Below, one piece after another: positions 1 through 7,207 of a stretch of 43,118 bases of DNA. A program made the position numbers and the translations under genes. This stretch comes from Methanoregula sp. (GTDB taxonomy: Archaea > Halobacteriota > Methanomicrobia > Methanomicrobiales > Methanospirillaceae). A model generated the notes under the pieces. The model saw only the letters and a program-made list of their open reading frames with translations, did no database searches and had not been told where the DNA came from. The stretch is taken from contig JAUSBW010000128.1 of assembly GCA_030651815.1 (NCBI GenBank), positions 1 through 43,118 on the forward strand. Direction: 5' to 3'. Every line of letters begins with the position of its first letter. Position 1 is the stretch's first letter.

Positions 1-41
1 ATATCCCATGTTTTCGCGGCATCAGCCGCGGCGCGCGCAAA

Positions 42-52
42 GTATATAAAGG
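42..52 (+). promoter_or_regulatory. TATA-like box without an assigned gene
   Basis: The sequence AGTATATAAAG matches an archaeal TATA element well. A transcript would start near position 75. No protein gene follows for 700 bases, so it may drive an RNA or be a relic. Confidence 0.35.
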
Positions 53-780
53 TTTCTATTTTACTGCAATCTGTGAAATCAAGTGAGTAATACTAAAACA
101 GATTGAAATTTAGATAGAGTCCTTAAGCTGACTCCTATGAACCGTTGCAGGAAAAAAATTATTTTAGCATGGCATGGCAGAGCCAGGAACGTACTTTCGT
201 ACATCGACCTGTGCCCCGCCGTACCTCGGAGAGGCTATGAGACGGGGAACTCTCGTAACGGGACGATTTTCATTCTGTCTACAGTGATCGCACAATCCGG
301 AAATGTCCGGCATGGTGTGTGTAACCCTCCCTCATGCCCGCACCTGAGTGACCTGCGCTTCACATGGAGTTTCCGTCTGAAGACCCGGTTATCCGGCCCG
401 TACCGGGCAGGGTATGTATGTACCCCCCTCCCGGTAAAAAACACCATGATGCGCGCATCAGGCAGAACCCTATGAAAATCGCCTGTGTTTTCCGGGCTTA
501 ACAGGAAATTTCAGATGGTATAAAAAAAATAATTTTGGCATCCATTGGTGATTTCCTCCTCAATTTACGAGATTTTCATGCTAAATCAATACCCTGAGTA
601 TCTTTGCCGGGTTCCATGACAGAATATAGGAAGGAATTCCATATCTCTTTTTTTGCGGGGGGGCATCTTTTGAACATTATTTCATCCGGGACGGGTGGAA
701 GCAGTTGCAGTTTAGGTTCATTTTTCGTCCGGAATGGTATACTAACAATCGTAATCTTTCTGGAACTGACCCTCAAAACC

Positions 781-788
781 TATAATTT
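781..788 (+). promoter_or_regulatory. Probable TATA box of the antiporter gene
   Basis: TATAATTT lies 24-31 nt upstream of the ATG at 812. This spacing would give a leaderless or nearly leaderless mRNA, as is common in archaea. Confidence 0.4.
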
Positions 789-811
789 CCATTCAAATCA
801 ATGTGTAACAG

Positions 812-2062
812 ATGGATGCAGCAGTAACCGTACTCTTTCTTGGTCTTCTCATATTTCTCGGCAATATCCTCTCCCGGCTTTTTACGCTCACCAAGATCCC
901 CGATGTGCTCTTTCTCATCGCCATCGGTATAATCATCGGCCCGTTTCTCGGCCTTGTCACTCCTTCAGCCTTCGGCGTGGTCGGCCCGCTCTTCACAATG
1001 GTTACGCTGGCTATCATCCTCTTCGAAGGCGGCCTGCATATCACCCTTGAAACCTTAAAAAAGTCTATCCACGGGACTACCGCCATCACGGTTGCCAATT
1101 TTGTTGCCATAATCGGCATCTGTATCGTGGCCATGCATTACTTCGCAGGATTCACGTTCATGGAATCCTGCATGCTTGGTGCAATTCTTGGCGGCACAGC
1201 AGCGGCCGTTGTCATCCCGTTTACCAATTACCTCAACATCAGGAATGACACAAAGGCAATCCTCTCACTCGAATCTGCAATCAGCGATGTGCTCTGTATC
1301 GTTATCCTGCTCGCCCTTCTCAACATTGTGGAAGTGAAGGAATTCAATGCCGGCCTTATTGTCGGCAACCTCATCGCCTCGTTCCTCATCGCGATCATTA
1401 TCGGGGTCATTGCCGGCGTCTGGTGGTCGTCCGTATACCATAAAATCGCAAGTATCAAGAGTATCTTCATCACGCCGGCGTTCGTCTTCATCGTTTTCGG
1501 GTTCGTCAGCCTCCTTGGGTTCTCAGGGGCGATTGCCGCACTGGCACTCGGCCTGACGCTGGGGAACCTGAACTACTTCAAGGCCGAGAAGTTCCTCCCG
1601 TTCCTTGGTGATGATATCACACAGGTCGAACTGACCCCCATTGAAAAAACATTTTTTACCCAACTTGTCTCCCTCCTGAAAACCTTCTTCTTCATCTTTA
1701 TCGGGATTTCTATCCACTTCACGAACATGGAGATCATCTATGTAGGCGCCATTCTCACAGCCCTGTTTTATCTGGTTCGTATTGTCATCGTCTGGTTCAC
1801 GATCCCCCGGAGCATCCCGGCATCAGATGCAGCAATCGTGGCGGTGATGGACCCCAAGGGGCTTGCGGCAGCAGTACTCGCTTCCATGCCTCTCGAAGCC
1901 GGTATTGCGGCAGGACAGAGTATACAGGATATCACCTACATCGTAATCTTCTTTAGCATCCTTGTCTGCTCGGTGTTGATCTTTCTGCTGGAGAGGACTT
2001 CGTTTGCCGGAGTATACCGGAAACTGTTCTGGATGTTTGGGAAAGAGACGAACCCGGTCTGA
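812..2062 (+). CDS. Cation:proton antiporter (NhaP/CPA type)
   Basis: A 416-residue membrane protein made almost wholly of hydrophobic helices (about 12), the usual size and build of monovalent cation/proton antiporters of the CPA superfamily. It would exchange Na+ or K+ for H+ across the cell membrane. Visible family signatures are the early IPDVLFLIAIGIIIGP segment, the unwound-helix stretch GGTAAAVVIPF and the ESAISDVL segment, where the Asp corresponds to the conserved acidic ion-binding position. There is no soluble RCK/TrkA-N domain at the C-terminus. It stands alone, with an AT-rich tail downstream and a tRNA gene on the opposite strand. The ATG at 812 was chosen because helix 1 starts directly after it and a TATA box fits. 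The ion carried cannot be read from the sequence. Confidence 0.88.
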   Translation: MDAAVTVLFLGLLIFLGNILSRLFTLTKIPDVLFLIAIGIIIGPFLGLVTPSAFGVVGPLFTMVTLAIILFEGGLHITLETLKKSIHGTTAITVANFVAIIGICIVAMHYFAGFTFMESCMLGAILGGTAAAVVIPFTNYLNIRNDTKAILSLESAISDVLCIVILLALLNIVEVKEFNAGLIVGNLIASFLIAIIIGVIAGVWWSSVYHKIASIKSIFITPAFVFIVFGFVSLLGFSGAIAALALGLTLGNLNYFKAEKFLPFLGDDITQVELTPIEKTFFTQLVSLLKTFFFIFIGISIHFTNMEIIYVGAILTALFYLVRIVIVWFTIPRSIPASDAAIVAVMDPKGLAAAVLASMPLEAGIAAGQSIQDITYIVIFFSILVCSVLIFLLERTSFAGVYRKLFWMFGKETNPV

Positions 2063-2338
2063 TTTCCTGTTCTCCGGCATTCGCTTTTTTATCCGGATCA
2101 TTATAACCGAACGGTAAATATTCTCTTTTTTCCGGTTCTGCTTAAAAAAATCAAGACGAAAAAATCAGCGTTGATAGTCGTCCTCGCACCAGGCTCCGCA
2201 ACCGGCTTGCCTTAATATTAATGCCAGTTACGTCGGTTCGAGCAATTGGAGGGATACCTTTTCTATGTAAAGGATGATTAGGAAAATAAGAGTGGATTGG
2301 GCCGCAAAAGAGAATTATACTGCTGATAACGTTTAGAA

Positions 2339-2410
2339 CGCCCCGGCCGGGACTTGAACCCGGGTCAAAAGCTCCGGAAGCTTCTAGGATGTCCGCTACC
2401 CTACCGAGGC
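2339..2410 (-). tRNA. tRNA-Arg (anticodon CCG)
   Basis: Read on the minus strand, the 72 bases fold as a complete cloverleaf: acceptor GCCTCGG pairs with CCGGGGC, D arm GGGT/ATCC, anticodon stem GAAGC/GCTTT with loop TTCCGGA (anticodon CCG, decoding CGG), and T arm CCGGG-TTCAAGT-CCCGG. The discriminator is G. The CCA end is not encoded. An A/T-rich box (GATAAAAG) about 35 nt upstream on the minus strand could be its promoter. Confidence 0.93.
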
Positions 2411-2939
2411 TACTATGAATCGTGTCCATATGCGCTGCACACTTTTATCATTTCACACGCAAACCAACTTGTATGGGAACAAGAGCGGTTACAACAGTGA
2501 AAAAAGCTCCAACGCTGAATGATTCACGGTTCCATACTAATAACACATTGAATGGTATTAAAGCTCTCGAAAGGTTGAAATAAAAAAGGCTCTTCAGCGA
2601 AATGAGGGGGTAAATCTGGTCCCCGTCATTCAATCTTATCGGGGCTGCCGCCCCCAATCCCCCGCTTTGTGAGGATCCCCCTGATGGGGGTCGGCGCGAT
2701 GCCTGCTATGGATAAGTCCACTAATCCTCCACCTTATCCATGGGTTCCTGTGGTCGACCGACCATGAATACTCGTCGGGTCACGCTTGGGCAGGGCGGTT
2801 CAAGTGACTTCATACAGTATCTCCGAAAGGAAAATCCCCTTTTTTAGAGACGAGATAGTATAGTTTCCACTCCACCAACAGTTTTTCATTTTGGCGCGAG
2901 TGATAATTTTTAATATTTTAGTTATCCAATGGATATCCT
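2411..2939. other. GC-rich hairpin region before an IS remnant
   Basis: No credible protein gene. An A/T box near 2575 (GAAATAAAAAAGG) is followed by a GC-rich block with strong hairpins: GGGGC-tgcc-GCCCC at 2641-2654, CCCCC-tgat-GGGGG at 2677-2690, and ATGGATAAG/CTTATCCAT at 2708-2716/2733-2741. The block ends in CCCCTTTTTTAG near 2837-2848, which resembles an archaeal T-rich terminator. It may be a structured RNA gene or the non-coding end of the adjacent decayed element. Confidence 0.35.
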
Positions 2940-3092
2940 ATGAAGAAGGTTGAACTGGAACGCACCAATCGGATTGTTATAGAGAACATCCAGGGATTTC
3001 TGATCCGAAAAGTAACGAAGTTTGGAAACAGTGCCAAAGTCGATTGCCCTAAGGAATACCTCGACCAAACCGTTTATCTGGTGATACAATGA
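2940..3092 (+). CDS. DUF2080-type transposase-associated small protein
   Basis: A 50-residue protein starting MKKVELERTNRIVIENIQ, with FLIRKVTKFGNSAKVDCPKEY in the middle. From memory this matches the small DUF2080 proteins encoded directly before transposase genes in methanogen insertion sequences. The fold resembles a short AbrB-like beta protein (FGNSAKV... is typical), so DNA binding is possible, but the role is not established. Its stop codon overlaps the start of the transposase frame (ATGA at 3089-3092), showing the two were translationally coupled. The transposase itself is broken, so this gene is probably a relic. Confidence 0.7.
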   Translation: MKKVELERTNRIVIENIQGFLIRKVTKFGNSAKVDCPKEYLDQTVYLVIQ

Positions 3093-3830
3093 CCGTAAGT
3101 TCTACACGTTACTTCAGAACCTTGAAAACTCTTGATACTTTTGTTGATCGCTCCCTTGAACTCCCTTACAAAGGACCGACCCTCTCCGGGTTCCATTACA
3201 ATCGCGATCTGCTCAAATCTGCTGTTGCAAAAACATATCCGGAGACCGTAGGCAATCTGGCAGATTCCATTCATCACGCCATAAAGCAGGTCCCCTCTCA
3301 AATATTGTCCGGGAATTTCAAAACACCGTAGAACACTTGGGAACCCGATTCAATCTTAAGAAAAAAATGTTGTTCTTGCTTTTGATTACACAGAGGAGGA
3401 TTTCTATGGCAATCCGAAGAGAATGTGGATCTACGGTGCTCCCGGGGTGCATGGTGTAAAAGGAAAGTTCAGGTTTCTGTCATGCTGCATCATCAATTCT
3501 GATTTTCCGCAAAGGATTCTGCTCTTGTCGGTTCGCGTTCAACTTGGATACAATATGGCAACCACGGTTTCCTGGTGTCTTGGCATGATTGAGCCACTCG
3601 TGAATTCTGTCAGCCTGACGATATTTGATCGTGGATTCTATAGCAAGTATCTGATGCTCACCCTTGCCAATTCAGAATATCAATACCAGATATTCGTCCC
3701 AAAGAATCCACAGATCAAATCTGAAATCGAGTCTATACAAATTGGTGAGATAAAGAAGATCCTGTACGATTATACGGTCTACCCTCAGACACTTCCACGC
3801 ACATTGTACATGTTTTTTTCCGGAAGGTGA
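3089..3830 (+). pseudogene. Decayed DDE transposase (ISH3/IS4-like)
   Basis: The transposase is readable in three successive frames. 3089-3328 gives the N-terminal part ending near GNFKTP. A one-base shift at about 3328 continues as VEHLGTRFNLKKK. A second shift in the A7 run at 3361-3367 continues as VVLAFDYTEEDFYG (Asp codon at 3384) and runs on to a stop at 3830. The DYTEEDFYG block probably carries the first catalytic Asp of the DDE triad, and IFDRGFYS near 3625 the second. With two frameshifts the protein cannot be made. The exact IS family is from memory and terminal inverted repeats were not identified. Confidence 0.72.
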
Positions 3831-3860
3831 GAATGACATATCGGCAAGTTTGGAGCCCGA

Positions 3861-3870
3861 AAATATAAAA
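3861..3870 (+). promoter_or_regulatory. Probable TATA box for the cyclo-ligase/ftr pair
   Basis: AAATATAAAA lies 32-41 nt before the ATG at 3902, downstream of the dead transposase. It is the best TATA match in front of the two overlapping genes. Confidence 0.4.
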
Positions 3871-3901
3871 CCATAAATACGCCAGCGATATACTACTGCC
3901 C

Positions 3902-4504
3902 ATGAGGGAGCAAAAAAACAGGATACGGCAGATCCTGCGCAAGAAAAAGGAGACGATGATCCCAAAAGACCGGCTTCTTAAAAGCCACAGGATCTGTCAT
4001 CACCTCATGGAAATTATCAGGAACGGCGAGACCGTGATGGTCTATACTTCAAAGGAAAAAGAGGTCAATACGGAGCCGTTGATCATTACACTGTTCGAGC
4101 ATGGAAATCCAGTTGTAGTCCCGATTATCGTAAAAGAGGACTTAAGTCTACGGCTGTCATATTTACGGAATTTTTCCGCACTTGTTCCGAGCACATTCGG
4201 TGTTCCTGAACCCATCGGGAGCGAAATTCCGGCAGCTGCGGATGATATTGGCACGATTATACTCCCGATGCTCGGATTTGACCGGAACGGGGGAAGGATC
4301 GGGTACGGTGCCGGCTATTATGACCGGTTCTTATCAAAAAACCGGAATCTGCGGAAGATCGGGATCGCATTTGCCTGCCAAGAAGTCGACAGCCTGCCAG
4401 TTGATGAGAATGATATCCGTATGGACTGCATCATAACCGATGACGGTATTGTTTATCCGAAAGGGACGGTGAGCGGTGGAGATCAACGGCACCGGGATAC
4501 TTGA
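3902..4504 (+). CDS. 5-formyltetrahydrofolate cyclo-ligase family protein
   Basis: A 200-residue protein with the hallmarks of the MTHFS family: a basic N-terminus (MREQKNRIRQILRKKK), the VMVYTSKEKEVNTEPL segment, and the C-terminal signature GFDRNGGRIGYGAGYYDRFL that binds ATP and pterin. Known members convert 5-formyl-THF to 5,10-methenyl-THF using ATP. Methanogens of this group use tetrahydromethanopterin instead, so the natural substrate is open. The last 29 bases overlap the start of ftr, whose product is 5-formyl-H4MPT. This suggests, as an inference, a role in clearing or recycling a formylated pterin. The length is normal for the family. Confidence 0.85.
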   Translation: MREQKNRIRQILRKKKETMIPKDRLLKSHRICHHLMEIIRNGETVMVYTSKEKEVNTEPLIITLFEHGNPVVVPIIVKEDLSLRLSYLRNFSALVPSTFGVPEPIGSEIPAAADDIGTIILPMLGFDRNGGRIGYGAGYYDRFLSKNRNLRKIGIAFACQEVDSLPVDENDIRMDCIITDDGIVYPKGTVSGGDQRHRDT

Positions 4505-5366
4505 CACCTTTGCAGAGGCATTCCCGGTCTGGCTGTCGCGGGTCATCATCACGGCAGCAACAAAAAAGTGGGCGTACAAGGCAGCTGTTGAAGCGACAGG
4601 TTTTGCGACATCTAAAATCGGGTGCTCCTGCGAAGCAGGGATCGAAAGATATCTCTCTTTAAAAGAGACTCCGGATGGCAGAGCAGGAATCTCAATCCTG
4701 ATCTGTTCAGATAAAAAGAACATGAAATCAAATGTCGCTGACAGGATCTCCCAGTGTATCCTCCCCACGCCGACAACTTCTGCATTTGACGGTTTTCCTG
4801 ATGCTGATTTCCGGTTCCATACAAAGATGCACTATTTCGGTGACCAGTATGAAGAGCGGTGCATGGTCGGTGGCAGGAGGTGCTGGAAGATCCCGGTTAT
4901 GGAAGGCGATTATGTGGGAGAGGAACGTTTCGGGACTGTGAAGGGTATTGCCGGCGGGAACTTTCTGGTCATGGGTAAAGATCAGGTGTCGGCACTTTCC
5001 GGATCTGTTGCTGCAGTAGAAGAAATAACCGGGTTGAGTGGTATCATAACCAGTTTTGCGGGCGGCATTGTTGCCAGCGGTTCTAAGGTAGGGTGCAAAA
5101 ATTATCGTTTCCCGATGCCGGCAAGCACCAACCATGTCTGGTGTCCGACCCTGAAGGATAAAATCCGCGATTCGTTAGTCCCTGACGGCGTGGCTTCTGT
5201 ATATGAGATTGTCTTAAATGGCATCGATGAGAACTCCATCAGGTGTGCAATGAAGACCGGAATTCAGGCTGCGACTGAAACAGGGACTGTCATGTACATC
5301 GGAGCATCAAATTTTAATGGAAAACTCGGTCAGTACCGGTTTTATCTCTATGACCTTTTCCGGTAA
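4476..5366 (+). CDS. ftr: Formylmethanofuran:H4MPT formyltransferase
   Basis: A 296-residue protein matching Ftr over its whole length. It moves the formyl group from formylmethanofuran to N5 of tetrahydromethanopterin, the second step of CO2 reduction to methane, in the cytoplasm. The N-terminus MEINGTGILDTFAEAFPVWLSR and the segment ITAATKKWAYKAAVEATGF are highly characteristic, as is the conserved end (TGTVMYIGASNFNGKLGQYRFYL). The start is GTG at 4476, inside the end of the upstream cyclo-ligase gene, so the two are probably translationally coupled. No other methanogenesis gene sits beside it. A copy of a dispersed repeat follows its stop codon. Confidence 0.97.
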   Translation: MEINGTGILDTFAEAFPVWLSRVIITAATKKWAYKAAVEATGFATSKIGCSCEAGIERYLSLKETPDGRAGISILICSDKKNMKSNVADRISQCILPTPTTSAFDGFPDADFRFHTKMHYFGDQYEERCMVGGRRCWKIPVMEGDYVGEERFGTVKGIAGGNFLVMGKDQVSALSGSVAAVEEITGLSGIITSFAGGIVASGSKVGCKNYRFPMPASTNHVWCPTLKDKIRDSLVPDGVASVYEIVLNGIDENSIRCAMKTGIQAATETGTVMYIGASNFNGKLGQYRFYLYDLFR

Positions 5367-5394
5367 CCCATTGCCAAGTCCCACTCTCCAATCT

Positions 5395-5630
5395 CCTCCA
5401 AAACACCCCTTCCTTTCGCTCAGCACCTCCTCAAACCCACCCCCGCTCTCTCTCACCAATCCAAAAGCCCCCGTCCGCACACCTTACGGAGCCCACTCTA
5501 TACATAATCCAGCCAAACGGGACGCACTCTGCAGTTTTCAGAAAACAACAGGCACCGTTTTTAGCGAATTCGGCATTTTTTGGGAGCCAAAACCACTATA
5601 TTGAGTGGAGGACTCCGACAGAGAAGTGGG
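5395..5630 (+). repeat. Dispersed non-coding repeat, copy A
   Basis: This segment aligns with 24150-24446 and 37860-38157, all in the same orientation. Shared blocks include ATCCAGCCAAACGGG, the hairpin-forming GTTTTCAGAAAAC, the GAATTCGGCA block and the end motif GACTCCGACAGAGAAGTGGG. Copy A is the most diverged: its left half is C-rich and aligns only weakly. It lies directly after the ftr stop codon. No frame stays open across all copies. Confidence 0.7.
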
Positions 5631-5756
5631 TTTGTGATATCTACACTCATCCCGTCATTCGCCCAAATCCATGTATATGTTCGACGATGGAATTCTTCGA
5701 TTTGACCACAAAAAACCGCCCATTCCAACCCATATGACGGGCAGTATGTATCCGAA

Positions 5757-6191
5757 TCAGAGCGGCCATCTGCTGTTCCGCCCGGTCTTTCCAAGGCCCT
5801 TGCACCGGTTGAAGTACGTCTCGCCCCAAATCCACGGCTGGTAGGTGCAGCACATTTCGGGTTTTACCAGATGGATCCCGCAGAGATACCGTTCTTTTGC
5901 AACGCGGCGCAGGAACGGGCAGACGGTGACGTACTCACCGGTGTCGGGATTGCGCATGTCAACAGACACAATGTTCCCGAGATCTTCAGGAAGTAGGTTG
6001 GCACAGTTTACCGGTGAGCTTTTTTCCATGAACGCGACAAACCAGCGCAGGATATCGGTCCGCTCCTGTTCCATCCAGATGTACATATTCGATGCTGTTG
6101 GCGCAATACCGGGGCCGAAGATCCGGCAGCAGAGTCCGCACTGCTCACAGGGCTCGTCTTCCGTTGCTATGTCATCCATTTTAGTTTCCAT
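5757..6191 (-). CDS. YkgJ-type cysteine-cluster protein
   Basis: A 144-residue soluble protein with the C-x2-C-x2-C-C motif of the YkgJ family at residues 15-22 (CEQCGLCC), plus further conserved cysteines in VCPFL, LCGIH and EMCCTYQPW. The pattern suggests binding of a zinc ion or iron-sulfur cluster. Family members are widespread in methanogens and their function is unknown. The start may be the ATG at 6191 or the one at 6179. The C-terminal GRNSRWPL is unremarkable. It is a single gene between a dispersed repeat and an unassigned stretch. Confidence 0.82.
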   Translation of the reverse strand: METKMDDIATEDEPCEQCGLCCRIFGPGIAPTASNMYIWMEQERTDILRWFVAFMEKSSPVNCANLLPEDLGNIVSVDMRNPDTGEYVTVCPFLRRVAKERYLCGIHLVKPEMCCTYQPWIWGETYFNRCKGLGKTGRNSRWPL

Positions 6192-6519
6192 CCACTATTC
6201 ATCCGGCATCGGGATAATATTTTGCCGAATTGGAAAGGTTCATGTCATCGGCTCTTTACTGTGGAGCGGTTTTGACAGATTATTATTCTGGGGAGGATCC
6301 TGACATATTCCAAATATCAGCACGGGAGTCGGATCATATGCCAGGATTTCTGCTCTTTTAGCAGGGAGTGGGTTGTGCGAACGCCAATGACTGAAAAGTT
6401 CATCGCATATTAACTGACCAAAGTCAGTATATCCGTCAGCAGTCATATCTTTGAAACACACTTTGTCATTGACACTATTGGATGAGACATACCTTTCATT
6501 ATGTCTGCCAGGATATTTA
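6192..6519. other. Unassigned stretch after mnhG
   Basis: A minus-strand frame of 116 codons (6240-6590) crosses this stretch but overlaps the end of mnhG in another frame and shows no family motif. I cannot tell whether it is a small gene, a remnant of further antiporter subunits, or non-coding. Confidence 0.3.
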
Positions 6520-6861
6520 TTATCCACTACAAAGTAGATCATTACCAACAATCGGCCGGGTCTTTTCAAGAATTGCTCTGGATACAACATAGTTCCCGAT
6601 TGCCATCACCACAACCAGGAGAAGAGTATGCAGGAGAAGCGTAAAGTACTGGTTCCCGCCAGGAATTTGCAGCGCATTGAATCCATAGATGATCACTGCA
6701 ATTCCCGTTGCACCAATACTGATCAGGTTAGCCCTTATAGCAGTATACATCCGGCTCCGGGTATCCGGAAAGAGCATGAGCCCAATCAGGCCGATAAGGC
6801 CAAATCCTACTCCTGCGATAAGCAATATCCAGATGACGAGATCTATCAGCAGCGAGCTCAT
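6520..6861 (-). CDS. mnhG: MnhG/MrpG-like antiporter subunit
   Basis: A 113-residue protein with three hydrophobic helices and the family signature GLIGLMLFPDTRSRMYTAIRAN followed by GATGIAVIIYG, typical of subunit G (PhaG/MnhG; MbhC in membrane-bound hydrogenases). In Mrp-type Na+/H+ antiporters and in energy-converting hydrogenases this subunit sits beside subunits F and B in the membrane. It begins 2 bp after mnhF. No subunit A, B, C, D or E is encoded nearby, so it is either an orphan pair or works with a complex encoded elsewhere. The tail after VVSRAILEK looks atypical and may be slightly altered. Confidence 0.82.
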   Translation of the reverse strand: MSSLLIDLVIWILLIAGVGFGLIGLIGLMLFPDTRSRMYTAIRANLISIGATGIAVIIYGFNALQIPGGNQYFTLLLHTLLLVVVMAIGNYVVSRAILEKTRPIVGNDLLCSG

Positions 6862-6863
6862 TG

Positions 6864-7118
6864 TTATTCACCCCCGCAGAATTTCGCATAGCTGAAGGTT
6901 CCTGCAAAAAGGAGCAGCGCAATGACGATCGCAGCGTCAAGAATGAAGAGATTTCCCGATGCAATACTGAGTACGAGTGCTGCTGCTGCAAAAAGGGTGA
7001 TTGCCGCAGTGAAAGAGACGATCCGGTCATTCCGTTCCGGCCCGGGAATCACCCGCAAGAGTGCACAGAGTGCAAGAAGACCGAAACAGAGTGCAGCAAA
7101 AAGCCAGGTGTCTATCAT
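6864..7118 (-). CDS. mnhF: MnhF/MrpF-like antiporter subunit
   Basis: An 84-residue protein with three predicted transmembrane helices. The motif RVIPGPERNDRIVSF between helices 1 and 2 is the standard subunit F signature (GPT.ADRVVA in most members), followed by a helix containing LDAAIVIALLLFAGTFSYAKF. It is the first gene of a two-gene unit with mnhG, transcribed away from the PUA/PAPS-reductase gene. The 89-bp gap to that divergent gene must hold both promoters. Subunit E, which usually precedes F, is absent. Confidence 0.82.
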   Translation of the reverse strand: MIDTWLFAALCFGLLALCALLRVIPGPERNDRIVSFTAAITLFAAAALVLSIASGNLFILDAAIVIALLLFAGTFSYAKFCGGE

Positions 7119-7207
7119 TTTCTGGTGTACATTGGGAAAGCGGGGTATTTATCAATACTGCCGTCTCCCTTTCATTTTTATTTCTGCAGCGCGAATGCTA
7201 TTGACAG

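Larger units (their letters stand above)
1..811. other. Hairpin-rich stretch without a convincing gene
   Basis: No reading frame here resembles a known protein; the longest frames have atypical composition and no family motif. The stretch is rich in inverted repeats: a 6-bp stem at 15-20/25-30, GCCCG-tac-CGGGC at 396-408, GGGTA/TACCC at 410-425, and a perfect 14-bp palindrome TGATGCGCGCATCA at 447-460. A TATA-like box sits at about 43-52. The hairpin at 15-30 could end a transcript entering from the left. The segment 75-480 could encode a structured RNA, but I recognise no known RNA family. I see no mobile-element ends. Confidence 0.4.

Noticed and set aside
137-475. 112-codon plus-strand frame near the left end
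   Set aside because: Composition is unlike its neighbours, no motif or domain is visible, and it runs through several strong hairpins.
604-1050. 148-codon frame overlapping the antiporter start
   Set aside because: It overlaps a clear membrane-transport gene in another frame and has an Arg/His/Pro-rich shadow composition.
6240-6590. 116-codon minus-strand frame after mnhG
   Set aside because: It overlaps mnhG by about 70 bases in another frame and has no recognisable motif; kept only as an unassigned stretch.
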